Shown: positions 43,693-52,687, counted from the stretch's first letter. The stretch: 64,000 nt of DNA from Ferrovibrio sp. MS7 (GCF_038404985.1 NZ_JBBKBA010000001.1:1330001-1394000); one strand, 5' to 3'. Notes: generated by a model from the letters alone, not told the origin. Made by a program: numbers and translations.

Positions 43693-43702
43693 AACGATTG
43701 CA
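43689..43702. promoter_or_regulatory. LacI-type operator O2, TGCAAACGATTGCA
   Basis: Exact second copy of O1, same orientation, 17 bases downstream from start to start. The near two-turn helical spacing would let two dimers or one tetramer bind side by side and cover the -10 region. I found no further copy in the window. Confidence 0.78.
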
Positions 43703-43729
43703 TAATCATAAGAGTTAAGAGGAAACACC

Positions 43730-44620
43730 GTGGTCATCGAGACAGAGCAGGATGTCACGCCCGCCGTTCTGGCCGCCATGGCCAATACGCCGGATGCGCG
43801 GCTGCGCGAAGTCATGGCGTCGCTGGTCAAGCATCTGCACGCCTTCGCGCGCGAGGTGAACCTCACCGAGCCGGAATGGGAACGCGGCATCGAATTCCTG
43901 ATTGGCCTCGGCAAGCTCACCAACGACAGCCATAACGAAGCCATCCTGGCCTCCGATGCCATCGGCTTTTCCACGCTGGTGTGCCTGCTGAACAACGGCA
44001 CGGTCGGCGACAGCGAAACCGCGGCGGCCTTGCTTGGGCCGTTCTGGCGCCTGAATGCACCCAAAACCGAATCCGGCGCCTCCATTGTACGTTCGCCAAC
44101 GCCGGGGCCGGCGTTGTTCGCCGATTGCCGGCTCCGCGACAATAGCGGCCGTCCGATTGCCGGCGCCTATGTCGATGTTTGGCATGCTTCGCCGGTCGGC
44201 ATGTATGAAAACCAGGATGCCGGCCAGGCAGACATGAATCTGCGCGGCAATTTCATCACCGATGCAGAAGGGCGTTTTTCCTTCCGCAGCGTGAAGCCTG
44301 CGGGCTATCCGGTGCCGGTGAGCGGCCCGGTGGGGGCATTACTGGCGGCGCAGCAGCGCCACCCTTATCGCCCGGCGCATCTGCATTTCCTGTTCCACAA
44401 GCCGGGCTACAAGACGCTGATCACTCAAGTCTTCGTGCAGGGCGATCCGTATCTCGAAAGCGATGTGGTTTTTGGCGTCACCAAGCCGCTGGTTGGTGAT
44501 TACCGCCTGCGCCGCGATACACCGCCTGCCGCTGATGTCAGTGGCGAGTGGTATTCGCTTGAGCATGAATTCGTCATGGAGCCCGGCGAAGCCGTGCTGC
44601 CCAACCCACCGATTAAGTAA
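43730..44620 (+). CDS. Intradiol dioxygenase, hydroxyquinol/catechol 1,2-dioxygenase-like
   Basis: A 296-residue intradiol ring-cleavage enzyme with an N-terminal helical Dioxygenase_N domain (residues about 20-90, REVMASLVKHLHAFAREVNLT split) and a C-terminal beta domain. Fe(III) ligands are visible: Tyr in PVGMYENQD, Tyr in AGYPVPVSGP, and two His in RPAHLHFLFHKPG. Size and layout fit hydroxyquinol 1,2-dioxygenase, which yields maleylacetate; a catechol substrate is possible. GTG 43730 follows AGAGGA. First gene of a LacI-controlled operon. Confidence 0.9.
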   Translation: MVIETEQDVTPAVLAAMANTPDARLREVMASLVKHLHAFAREVNLTEPEWERGIEFLIGLGKLTNDSHNEAILASDAIGFSTLVCLLNNGTVGDSETAAALLGPFWRLNAPKTESGASIVRSPTPGPALFADCRLRDNSGRPIAGAYVDVWHASPVGMYENQDAGQADMNLRGNFITDAEGRFSFRSVKPAGYPVPVSGPVGALLAAQQRHPYRPAHLHFLFHKPGYKTLITQVFVQGDPYLESDVVFGVTKPLVGDYRLRRDTPPAADVSGEWYSLEHEFVMEPGEAVLPNPPIK

Positions 44621-44646
44621 CGGCCGCCCATCAAGTGAAAGCATCC

Positions 44647-45408
44647 ATGTCCTCGATTCACTCCCTGAAAGACAAAGTCGCACTGATCATCGGTGGCACC
44701 GGCGGCATTGGCGCCGCCTCGGCCAAGCTGTTTGCCGAAGCTGGCGCCACCGTGATCGTCACCCACCGCGCTGGCGCCAAGGGCGAAGCAGCGGCGGCTG
44801 AATTGCTGAAAGGCCTGCCTGGCCAGGGACATTTCGCGCAAGCCGCCGATGTTATCGATACCGCCAGCCTGGTAGCGCTCCGCGATGTCGTGCAGGCGCG
44901 CTTCGGCAAACTGCATGTACTGGTGAACACTGCCGGTTTCACCAAACCGGTGGCGCATGGTGACCTTGATGCGCTGGATGATGAACTGATCGACCGCATG
45001 TTCGCGGTCAACTGGCGTGGCCAGTTCGCTGCTATCCGCAGTTTTGTGCCGCTGCTCAAGGCCAGCGGTGACGGCGTGATCGTGTCTATTTCCTCGATTG
45101 CCGGCGCCACCGGCAATGGCTCCAGCATCGCCTATTGTGCGGTAAAAGCCGGTATCGACGTGATGACCAAGTCGCTGGCCCGCGTACTGGCGCCGGAAGT
45201 GCGGGTGCTCGGCGTTGCGCCGGGCGTCGTCGATACCGGTTTCGTGCCGGGGCGTGGCGCCGAATTCAATGCCAAGACGGCTGCCACCACGCCGCTGAAG
45301 CGCGTTGCCTCGGCCGAGGATGTCGCCGCTGCCGTGCTGGCTTGCTGCACCCATCTCACTTTCTCGACCGGCACCACCCTGGTGGTGGATGGCGGTCGCA
45401 GCCTATAG
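44647..45408 (+). CDS. SDR-family oxidoreductase
   Basis: A 253-residue classical SDR: cofactor loop GGTGGIGAAS, NTAG at the usual NNAG place, Ser in SISSIAGA and the catalytic YCAVKAG. Most like 3-oxoacyl-ACP reductase-type or glucose dehydrogenase-type SDRs. ATG 44647 used; GTG 44635 is in frame upstream. Located between the ring-cleavage dioxygenase and BKACE, it probably oxidises or reduces an intermediate of the same pathway. Confidence 0.88.
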   Translation: MSSIHSLKDKVALIIGGTGGIGAASAKLFAEAGATVIVTHRAGAKGEAAAAELLKGLPGQGHFAQAADVIDTASLVALRDVVQARFGKLHVLVNTAGFTKPVAHGDLDALDDELIDRMFAVNWRGQFAAIRSFVPLLKASGDGVIVSISSIAGATGNGSSIAYCAVKAGIDVMTKSLARVLAPEVRVLGVAPGVVDTGFVPGRGAEFNAKTAATTPLKRVASAEDVAAAVLACCTHLTFSTGTTLVVDGGRSL

Positions 45409-45424
45409 CCCGAGGGAAACCGCC

Positions 45425-46345
45425 ATGCGTCCGACTCAGAACAAGGTCATCATCACCTGCGCGGTGACCGGCAACCAGACCAAGCCCGAACATACGCCGC
45501 ATCTGCCGATCACACCGGAACAGATCGCCGATGCCTGCCTGGGTGCTGCGGAAGCTGGTGCGGCCATCGTGCATATCCATGTGCGCCATCCCGATAATGG
45601 CCGGCCCTCGATGGAATTGGCGCATTACCGCGAGACGGTGGAGCGTATCCGCGCCAAGAACACTCAGCTTATTCTCAACCTCACCACCGGTCCTGGCGGC
45701 CGCTTCGTGCCCTCGGAAGATGATCCCAAGGTGGCCGCGCCGGGCACCACGTTGTGCCATCCACTCAAGCGCGTCGAGCATATCGAGGTGCTGCGCCCCG
45801 ATATCTGCACGCTGGACCTCAACACCATGAATTCCGGCAAGGAAGTGGTGATCAACACGCCCGGCAATGTGCGCAAGATGGCGGATGTGATGACCCGGGC
45901 CGGTGTAAAGCCGGAAATCGAACTGTTCGACTCCGGAGATATTGCGCTGATGAATGACATGCTTGCCGATGGTTCGCTGTCGGGCCCGATCCTGTGTTCC
46001 TTCGTGCTTGGCATCAAGTATGGCTTCCAGCCCAGCCCGGAAACCATCCTCTATGCCCGTGGCTTGCTGCCGCGCGATGCGCAGTTCACTGCCTTCGGTG
46101 TTGGCCGCCATGCCTTCCAGATGGCAGCGCAGAGCTACCTCGCCGGCGGCCATGTCCGTGTCGGCCTCGAGGATGCCATCATGCTCGACCGCACCACCCT
46201 GGCGCCGAGCAATGCCGCCATGGTGACCAAGGCGCGCCTGATCATCGAGAACATGGGCGGTCAGATCGCCACGCCGGAGGAAGCGCGCGAGATTGTCGGC
46301 CTGCCGACCCGTCTGAGTGGTTCCTCCTTCCGGGCGGCGGGCTGA
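45425..46345 (+). CDS. 3-keto-5-aminohexanoate cleavage enzyme family protein (BKACE)
   Basis: A 306-residue BKACE TIM barrel. The metal-binding H-x-H (IVHIHVRHPDNGRPS) is near residue 49, LTTGPGGRF near 86 and FVLGIKYGFQPSPETI near 200, with VGRHAFQMAAQSYLAGGHVRVGLED at the C-terminal side. BKACE enzymes react a beta-keto acid with acetyl-CoA to give acetoacetate and a shorter acyl-CoA. In an operon with an intradiol dioxygenase, maleylacetate or 3-oxoadipate is the natural candidate substrate, giving succinyl-CoA. ATG 45425 follows GAGGG. Confidence 0.9.
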   Translation: MRPTQNKVIITCAVTGNQTKPEHTPHLPITPEQIADACLGAAEAGAAIVHIHVRHPDNGRPSMELAHYRETVERIRAKNTQLILNLTTGPGGRFVPSEDDPKVAAPGTTLCHPLKRVEHIEVLRPDICTLDLNTMNSGKEVVINTPGNVRKMADVMTRAGVKPEIELFDSGDIALMNDMLADGSLSGPILCSFVLGIKYGFQPSPETILYARGLLPRDAQFTAFGVGRHAFQMAAQSYLAGGHVRVGLEDAIMLDRTTLAPSNAAMVTKARLIIENMGGQIATPEEAREIVGLPTRLSGSSFRAAG

Positions 46346-46349
46346 GGCC

Positions 46350-47381
46350 ATGAGTGCTGTGGCGGATACCAAGATGAAGGCGCGCGGGGATGTGCTGGCC
46401 CGTGCCTTGCGGCTGCATGAAAAAAGCGGCGAAGCGGCGAATATCCGCTTCACGCAAGAGGAAATTCCGCTGCGTATCGAGCGCGATGGCCAGGCCATCG
46501 TGCGGGTCACGGCGGCGGGTGTGAATCCTTCCGATGTGAAAGCAGCGATGGGCATGATGCCCTATGCCGTATTCCCGCGCACGCCAGGCCGCGATTTCGC
46601 CGGCGTGGTGGTGGCGGGGTCTGCCGACCTGATCGGCCAGGAAGTGTTCGGCACCGGTGGCGATGTTGGTATCCGGCGCGATGGCAGCCATGCTTCGCAT
46701 CTGCTGCTGGATAACGGTGCGCTGGCGCCGAAGCCGGCCAATCTGAGCGCTGTCGAGGCCGCCGGTATCGGCGTGCCCTTCGTCACCGCCTGGGAAGGTT
46801 TCCGCCGCGCTGGCATGCCGAAGCCCGGTGAGACTGTGCTGATCATGGGTGCCAATGGCAAAGTCGGCCAGGCCGCGATCCAGATCGCCACCCTGTGCGG
46901 CGCGCGGGTCATCGGCGTGGTGCGCAAGCCTGAAGGTTATCGCGGCCATGCCAATGCGCCAGTTGAGGTGCTGGATCATTCCGCTTGCGACGTGGCGGCG
47001 CGGGTGCGCGAACTGACCAATGGCAAAGGCGCGGACATTGTCTACAACACCGTCGGCGATCCGTATTACGCCGCGGCCACGGCGGCGCTGGCGCTGAAGG
47101 GTCGGCAGATCTTCATCGCGGCGGTGAAGAAGATCGTCGAATTCGACATCTTCGCCTTTTACCGCGGCCGCCACACCTATGTCGGCATCGATACGCTGGC
47201 CTTCACGGCGGTGGAATCGGCGGAACTGCTGCGCGAGATGGCGCCGCATTTCGCCAGCGGCAAGCTGAAGCCATTCCCGATTCACGCTGATTTCACCTAC
47301 CGCTTCAGCGCCGCCAAGGAAGCCTACATGACCGTGATTGGTTCCTCGCCCGAGCGCGTCGTGCTGGTGCCGGAGGAATAG
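46350..47381 (+). CDS. Zinc-free MDR-family alcohol dehydrogenase / enone reductase
   Basis: A 343-residue medium-chain reductase: GVNPSDVKAAMG near residue 60, FPRTPGRDFAGVVVAG, and the nucleotide loop MGANGKVGQ near 167-175. No zinc-binding Cys is visible. Such enzymes reduce alpha,beta-unsaturated ketones or quinones with NAD(P)H, so reduction of maleylacetate's double bond to 3-oxoadipate is conceivable, although the known maleylacetate reductases are iron-type enzymes. Four bases follow the BKACE stop. Confidence 0.87.
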   Translation: MSAVADTKMKARGDVLARALRLHEKSGEAANIRFTQEEIPLRIERDGQAIVRVTAAGVNPSDVKAAMGMMPYAVFPRTPGRDFAGVVVAGSADLIGQEVFGTGGDVGIRRDGSHASHLLLDNGALAPKPANLSAVEAAGIGVPFVTAWEGFRRAGMPKPGETVLIMGANGKVGQAAIQIATLCGARVIGVVRKPEGYRGHANAPVEVLDHSACDVAARVRELTNGKGADIVYNTVGDPYYAAATAALALKGRQIFIAAVKKIVEFDIFAFYRGRHTYVGIDTLAFTAVESAELLREMAPHFASGKLKPFPIHADFTYRFSAAKEAYMTVIGSSPERVVLVPEE

Positions 47382-47383
47382 CC

Positions 47384-47731
47384 ATGCATGTCACCCGTTT
47401 TGATAAGGCCAAGCCCTACGAGGCGCCGGGCCATTTCGACATGAAGATGTTTCGTCTCCAGGGCCGCGATGCCGGCCCGGCGGAAATGCTGTGGCTCGGC
47501 GTGTCGCATCTGCTGCCGGGCGGCCACACCACCTTCAACGCTTCACCGGAAGAGAAATTCTATGTCGTGCTCGATGGTGCCGTGACCATCGAATCCGATA
47601 CCGGCACGGAAACCCTGCTGCCCTGGGATTCCTGCCGCATCGCGCCGAACGAAAACCGCGCCTTGAAGAATAATACCAACAAGCCGGCAACCATCCTGCT
47701 GGCGATGCCCTTACCCAAACCCACACCTTGA
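47384..47731 (+). CDS. Small cupin-domain protein
   Basis: A 115-residue single cupin. The first motif LLPGGHTTFNASPEEKFYVVLDG and a second PWDSCRIAPNENRAL are present, but the metal-binding His set is partial, so it may be a non-metal binding or isomerase-type cupin. It starts 2 bases after the MDR stop and belongs to the operon. Function unknown; tautomerase/isomerase or effector binding are possible. Confidence 0.82.
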   Translation: MHVTRFDKAKPYEAPGHFDMKMFRLQGRDAGPAEMLWLGVSHLLPGGHTTFNASPEEKFYVVLDGAVTIESDTGTETLLPWDSCRIAPNENRALKNNTNKPATILLAMPLPKPTP

Positions 47732-47763
47732 AACCGAGCATAATAAAATAAGAGGAACGCCCA

Positions 47764-48780
47764 ATGATCACGATTAATCGTCGCCACCTGCTGCAAGCCA
47801 CCGCCGCCTCGGCCATGCTGGGTCTGCCGCATATCGCCCGCGCCCAGTCTTCCGAGGTGAAGATCGGCATCGGTTTCGGCATCGGCTTCCTGCCCACTTT
47901 CCTGCTGCGCGAATTGCAACTCGTCGAGAAGCACGCGAAGGCCCAGGGTATCGACCTGAAAGCCAGCTACCAGAGCTTTTCCGGCTCCGGCGCCATGCAG
48001 GATGCCGTGCTGTCCGGCTCGGTGGACTACGGCGTCTACGGCACTGCCGCGATGCTGATCGCCTGGGAGCGCGCCAAGGGCACGCCGCAGCAGATCTGGG
48101 GCGTCGCCGGTGTCACCACCCTGCCGCTGGTGCTGGTGACCAACAAGCCGAATGTGAAGAAGCTCGCTGATTTCGATGCAAAGGACCGCATCGCCATGCC
48201 GGCGCTGGTGTCGCCACAGATGTATGCCTTGCAGATCGCCGCCGAGAAGGAATTCGGCATCGGGCAGCATGACAAGCTGAAGCCGCAGGTGGTGGCGTTG
48301 CCGCATCCGGAAGCGCTGAACGCGGTGACTGGCGGTTCGACCGAAGTGACGGCCTATTTCTCTTCGGCGCCCTTCACTCAGGTGGCGCTGAAGAATCCGA
48401 AGATTTCCCGCGTCATGACGACGACGGACATCTATGGCGGTAAGTCCACCTTCCTCGCCATGGGTGCCACCAAGAAAACGCTGGATGCCAATCCGAAGAT
48501 GGCCGGCGTGATGGTGGCGGCGTTGTCTGAAGCCTCGCAGATCATTACGGGCGATCCGAAGCGCGCGGCCGAAATCTATCTCAAGGTCGAGCCGCAGAAG
48601 ACGATGAGCCTTGAGGATGTGCAGGCCCTGCTGGTCGAACTGAAGGACGAGTTCGATACCGGCGTCTACGGTATCAAGGCGGTGGCCGACTTCATGGGCC
48701 GCATCGGCCAGCTCAAGGCGCCGCCGGCCCGCTGGCAGGATGCCTATGCCCCGGCGCTGCATGGCCGCCAGGGTAGCTAG
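47764..48780 (+). CDS. ABC transporter substrate-binding protein, NitT/TauT (SsuA) family
   Basis: A 338-residue binding protein with a twin-arginine-like leader (MITINRRHLLQATAASAMLGLPHIARAQ). The mature part VKIGIGFGIGFLPTFLLRELQLVEKHA is of the NMT1-like/SsuA fold. AAGAGGA precedes the ATG. It belongs with the ATPase and permease that follow and likely imports the aromatic or acid substrate of the LacI operon; the ligand is unknown. Confidence 0.9.
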   Translation: MITINRRHLLQATAASAMLGLPHIARAQSSEVKIGIGFGIGFLPTFLLRELQLVEKHAKAQGIDLKASYQSFSGSGAMQDAVLSGSVDYGVYGTAAMLIAWERAKGTPQQIWGVAGVTTLPLVLVTNKPNVKKLADFDAKDRIAMPALVSPQMYALQIAAEKEFGIGQHDKLKPQVVALPHPEALNAVTGGSTEVTAYFSSAPFTQVALKNPKISRVMTTTDIYGGKSTFLAMGATKKTLDANPKMAGVMVAALSEASQIITGDPKRAAEIYLKVEPQKTMSLEDVQALLVELKDEFDTGVYGIKAVADFMGRIGQLKAPPARWQDAYAPALHGRQGS

Positions 48781-48798
48781 TCTTTAGGGGGAAGGAAC

Positions 48799-49608
48799 GT
48801 GGAAATGTCGCGGCCCGCGCTCGAGCAGGGAAATCTCGCCGGCAAGCCTCTGGTCGAGGTGGACGGTGTGACGTTGCAGTACAAGACGCCGGATTCTCTT
48901 ATCACCGCCACCTACCGGGTGTCGTTTGATATTCACCCCGGCGACCGCTTCGTCCTGCTCGGGCCTTCGGGCTGCGGCAAATCCACATTGCTCAAGACGC
49001 TCGCCGGCTTTCTCAAGCCGACCGAGGGCGAGATGCGGCTGAACGGCAAGGTGATCACCGAGCCGGGCCCAGACCGCATGATGGTGTTTCAGGAGTTCGA
49101 CCAGTTGCTGCCTTGGAAGACCGTGCAGCAGAACATCACCTTCCCGATGCTCAAGAATGGCGTGGCGCGGCACGAAGCAATGCAGCGTGCCAGCGATATC
49201 CTGGCCAAGGTGAACCTGTCGAAATTTGCCGATAGTTTTCCGCATATGTTGTCTGGCGGCATGAAGCAGCGCGTGGCGATTGCGCGCGCCATGGCGATGC
49301 GGCCGAAGCTGCTGCTGATGGATGAGCCCTATGCGGCGCTCGATGCGCTCACCCGGCGCAAGATGCAGGATGAATTGCTGCAGCTCTGGGATGATGTGCG
49401 CTTCACGCTGGTATTCGTTACCCACTCGATCGAGGAAGCGGTGATCCTCGGCAACCGCATCTGCGTGCTGTCGCCGCATCCCGGCCAGGTGCGCGCCGAA
49501 TTGAACAGCCACGCCTTCGGCCATGAGGATCGCGAGGGCGCCGGCTTCCACGAACTCTGTGGCAGCATCCGCCGCATGCTATTCGGCGACGGCGCCGTAT
49601 CGCACTGA
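48799..49608 (+). CDS. ABC transporter ATP-binding protein, NitT/TauT family
   Basis: A 269-residue ATPase: Walker A GPSGCGKST, signature LSGGMKQR, Walker B LLLMDEPYAALD, switch FVTHS. GTG 48799 (GGGGGA upstream) or ATG 48805 (AAGGA upstream, 8 bases) are both possible starts; the difference is two residues. Works with the permease at 49627. Confidence 0.92.
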   Translation: MEMSRPALEQGNLAGKPLVEVDGVTLQYKTPDSLITATYRVSFDIHPGDRFVLLGPSGCGKSTLLKTLAGFLKPTEGEMRLNGKVITEPGPDRMMVFQEFDQLLPWKTVQQNITFPMLKNGVARHEAMQRASDILAKVNLSKFADSFPHMLSGGMKQRVAIARAMAMRPKLLLMDEPYAALDALTRRKMQDELLQLWDDVRFTLVFVTHSIEEAVILGNRICVLSPHPGQVRAELNSHAFGHEDREGAGFHELCGSIRRMLFGDGAVSH

Positions 49609-49626
49609 ATATCCCCGGGGTTAATC

Positions 49627-50514
49627 ATGTCTGCTAACATTGCCAAACTTGAGCCGCCGATCCGGCCGGAATACGAACATCAGGGCCTGCCCGCTGCCGT
49701 GATCGGCGATATCGCCCGCCCGCTGCCACTCGGCGAACGCCTCTGGGGCTCCAGCACCTTCCGCAAGGCGGTGATCCTGGTGCTGCTGGCGCTGGCCTGG
49801 GAACTTTATGCCCGCTGGCTGCAGAACCCGCTCACCGTGCCGCCTTTCACCGCCACGCTGGAAGCATTATGGGAGGGTATCCAGTCCGGTGTCATCCCGG
49901 CGCGTCTCGCCGTCACGCTGCAGGTGCTGTTGATCGGCTATGGCCTGGGCGTGGTGCTGGCTTGCCTGTTCACCACGCTGGCAGTCTCCACCCGCATCGG
50001 CACCGACCTGCTCGCCACGCTGACGGCGATGCTGAACCCGTTGCCGGCCATCGCGCTGCTGCCGCTGGCCTTGCTGTGGTTCGGCTTGGGCACACCGTCG
50101 CTGGTCTTCGTCATTGTCAATTCCGTGCTCTGGGCGGTGGCGCTGAATGCCCATACCGGCTTTCTCTCGGTATCCGAGACCCTGCGCATGGCCGGCCAGA
50201 CCTTCGGCCTCAAGGGCCTGCGCTACATTCTGGAGATACTGATCCCGGCGGCCTTCCCTGCCATCCTCGCCGGGCTCAAGATCGGCTGGGCCTTCGCCTG
50301 GCGCACCCTGATCGCCGCCGAACTGGTTTTCGGCGTCTCCTCGGGCCGTGGCGGCCTTGGCTGGTTCATCTTCGAGAACCGTAATTTGCTCGACACGGCC
50401 TCGGTATTCGCCGGCCTGCTGACCGTGATGGCGGTGGGTCTGTTCGTCGATGGCGTGATCTTCCGCTTCATCGAGAACCGCACCGTGCGGCGCTGGGGCA
50501 TGCAGCGCGGCTAG
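49627..50514 (+). CDS. ABC transporter permease, NitT/TauT family
   Basis: A 295-residue permease with a hydrophilic N-terminal stretch of about 45 residues, six membrane segments and the EAA-type loop GLKGLRYILEILIPAAFPAILAGLK. The AELVFGVSSGRGGLGWFI segment is characteristic of this family. Last gene of the LacI operon, ending 94 bases before the PAS_5 gene. Confidence 0.92.
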   Translation: MSANIAKLEPPIRPEYEHQGLPAAVIGDIARPLPLGERLWGSSTFRKAVILVLLALAWELYARWLQNPLTVPPFTATLEALWEGIQSGVIPARLAVTLQVLLIGYGLGVVLACLFTTLAVSTRIGTDLLATLTAMLNPLPAIALLPLALLWFGLGTPSLVFVIVNSVLWAVALNAHTGFLSVSETLRMAGQTFGLKGLRYILEILIPAAFPAILAGLKIGWAFAWRTLIAAELVFGVSSGRGGLGWFIFENRNLLDTASVFAGLLTVMAVGLFVDGVIFRFIENRTVRRWGMQRG

Positions 50515-50607
50515 AGGCCTGATGCTGTAATGTTCCTATAGGCTGACCTCGGCCAGGGGTGGTATGGATGGTTTAGCCATGCCACTCCTGTTCCTGGGTT
50601 GCGCCGC

Positions 50608-51117
50608 GTGACAGATGCTTCTCCCCCCGGACCGCCAGCAGCAGCGCCCGGTGCCGCCGGGCAGGCCCGCACTGGTACCGATCCGGCCATTCTCAGCAAC
50701 CAGCATGTGCTGGATTTCTATCATCTCTGGCTGAGCCGTTGCCCGCCTGGGGGGCTGCCGACCAAGGCGGCAATGGACCCGCTGCTGATGGGCCGTTTCC
50801 TCTCCACCCTCCTGCTGCTGAAGGTGCATCGCGACCCACCGGATTTCGAATACCGCATCATCGGCGAAGAGGTCATCGCGCTGCTCGGCAACATGACCGG
50901 CAAGCGGGTGGGTGGCTCGGCGATGATCAACCTGGCGGGCTCGGCCTATGCCAATTATTCCTGGGTGGTGGAACATCGGGTGCCGCAATTCCTGGAAGGT
51001 CCCGCCACCACCGCCTTCCGCAAGGAACGCATCTACGTTATGTCGCGGGTACATTGCCCGCTGGCCGAGGATGGCCAGACCGTAGATCACATCATTTCCT
51101 GCGTCGCCTTCCTCTAG
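50608..51117 (+). CDS. PAS_5 domain protein
   Basis: About 169 residues. After a Pro/Ala-rich N-terminus of 25 residues it matches the PAS_5 pattern: VLDFYHLWLSRCPPGGLPTKAAMDPLLMGRFL, then FEYRIIGEEVIALLGNMTGKRVG and DHIISCVAFL at the end. It is the second such protein in the window (the other at 41982). The start is uncertain: GTG 50608 or TTG 50599. It precedes gltX by 74 bases. Function unknown. Confidence 0.7.
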   Translation: MTDASPPGPPAAAPGAAGQARTGTDPAILSNQHVLDFYHLWLSRCPPGGLPTKAAMDPLLMGRFLSTLLLLKVHRDPPDFEYRIIGEEVIALLGNMTGKRVGGSAMINLAGSAYANYSWVVEHRVPQFLEGPATTAFRKERIYVMSRVHCPLAEDGQTVDHIISCVAFL

Positions 51118-51191
51118 GTCTTGTAGGCGTTGATTCGAGGGGCTGGCGGACCTATCTTCGCGCCGTTTTCGCGTCTTTAAGGATTTCCGCC

Positions 51192-52685
51192 ATGACCGTC
51201 CGCACCCGTGTTGCCCCGTCGCCCACCGGCGACCCCCATGTCGGCACGGCCTATATCGCGCTGATCAACTACTGCTTCGCCAAGCAGCATGGCGGCCAGT
51301 TCTTGCTGCGCATCGAGGATACCGACCGGGTGCGTTCGACGCTGGAATCCGAGCGCGTCATCCTGGAGGCCCTGCGCTGGCTGGGCCTGAGCTGGGACGA
51401 AGGCCCGGATGTCGGTGGTCCGCATGGCCCCTATCGCCAGAGCGAGCGCGGCGCGATCTACCAGCAGCATTGCGATCATCTGCTGAAAGAAGGCCATGCC
51501 TTCCGCTGCTTCTGCACCACGCAGACCCTGGATGCCATGCGTGATGAACAGCGCAAGCGCGGCGAGCAGCCGCGCTATGACGGCCGCTGCCAGCATCTCA
51601 GCGATGCCGATGTGCGCGCCAAGATGGCGGCCGGCGAGCCGCATGTGGTGCGCATGAAGGTGCCGACCGAGGGCGTCAGTGTCATCAACGATATGCGCCG
51701 CGGTGCAATCGAGATCGAGTGGTCGAAGGTCGACATGCAGGTGCTGATGAAGTCGGATGGCATGCCGACCTATCATCTGGCCAATGTGGTGGACGACCAC
51801 CTGATGGGCATCACCCATGTGATGCGCGGCGAGGAATGGATTTCCTCGGCGCCGAAGCATCAGTTGCTCTACAAGTATTTCGGCTGGCAGATGCCGGAAA
51901 TCTGCCACCTGCCGCTATTGCGCAACCCGGATCGCAGCAAGCTGTCGAAGCGCAAGAATCCCACGGGTATTCTGTTCTATCAGCGCATGGGCTACCTGCC
52001 GGAAGCGCTGCTGAACTTCCTCGGCCTGCTCACCCTCTCGGTGGCGGAAGGCGAGGAGATGCGCAGCCTGGACCAGTTGGTTGCCGAATTCGCGCCAGAC
52101 CACATCTCGCTCGGCGGCCCGGTTTTCGATACCGAGAAGCTGAACTGGCTGAACAGCCGCTACATCCGCGAACGCCTGACGCCGGAGCAGCTGATCGAAC
52201 GCGTCGCCGCCTGGGCCTTCCAGCCGGAGCGTCAGCTCAGCATCGCCAAGCTGGCGCAGAGCCGCATCACCCGGCTCTCCGATCTTGGGCCCCTGGCCGG
52301 CTTCATGTTCGCCGGGGTGCTCGATACGCCGGAAGCAGCCTTGCGCGACAACAAGCTGAACGAGACGCAGCTTCGCCAGGTGTTCCAGTTCGGCCTGTGG
52401 GAATTCGACAAGCTGGTTTCCTGGGAAGCCGGCGCCATCGACAAGACGTTGCGCTTCATCGCCGACAAGGCCGGCGTGAAGTTCCGTGATCTGGTGCGCC
52501 CGTTCTACGTCGCCATCACCGGCAGCGCCCAGTCGCTGCCGCTGTTTGACAGTATGGAGCTGCTGGGTCGCGATGTGGTGCGGGAACGCCTGCGCCGCTC
52601 GCTCACCGTGGTCGGCGGCGTCTCGTCAAAGGAAGCCAAGGAATGGGCCAAGCTGCTGGCTGAGGAAGCCTCAGCCGAGGAATAG
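51192..52685 (+). CDS. gltX: Glutamyl-tRNA synthetase
   Basis: A 497-residue class I aminoacyl-tRNA synthetase. The HIGH-type motif is PSPTGDPHVGTAYIAL near residue 10, the KMSKS-type motif is KLSKRKN near 250, and IEDTDRVRSTLESE follows the first as in bacterial GluRS. It charges tRNA-Glu and, in many alphaproteobacteria, also tRNA-Gln for later amidation. ATG 51192 starts MTVRTRVAPSPTG; the frame is open upstream over the PAS gene in another phase but has no family sequence. Housekeeping gene between catabolic islands. Confidence 0.96.
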   Translation: MTVRTRVAPSPTGDPHVGTAYIALINYCFAKQHGGQFLLRIEDTDRVRSTLESERVILEALRWLGLSWDEGPDVGGPHGPYRQSERGAIYQQHCDHLLKEGHAFRCFCTTQTLDAMRDEQRKRGEQPRYDGRCQHLSDADVRAKMAAGEPHVVRMKVPTEGVSVINDMRRGAIEIEWSKVDMQVLMKSDGMPTYHLANVVDDHLMGITHVMRGEEWISSAPKHQLLYKYFGWQMPEICHLPLLRNPDRSKLSKRKNPTGILFYQRMGYLPEALLNFLGLLTLSVAEGEEMRSLDQLVAEFAPDHISLGGPVFDTEKLNWLNSRYIRERLTPEQLIERVAAWAFQPERQLSIAKLAQSRITRLSDLGPLAGFMFAGVLDTPEAALRDNKLNETQLRQVFQFGLWEFDKLVSWEAGAIDKTLRFIADKAGVKFRDLVRPFYVAITGSAQSLPLFDSMELLGRDVVRERLRRSLTVVGGVSSKEAKEWAKLLAEEASAEE

Positions 52686-52687
52686 GC

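Noticed and set aside
45356-46555. Minus-strand open frame of 399 codons opposite BKACE
   Set aside because: BKACE motifs on the plus strand are clear and the genes before and after are co-directional.
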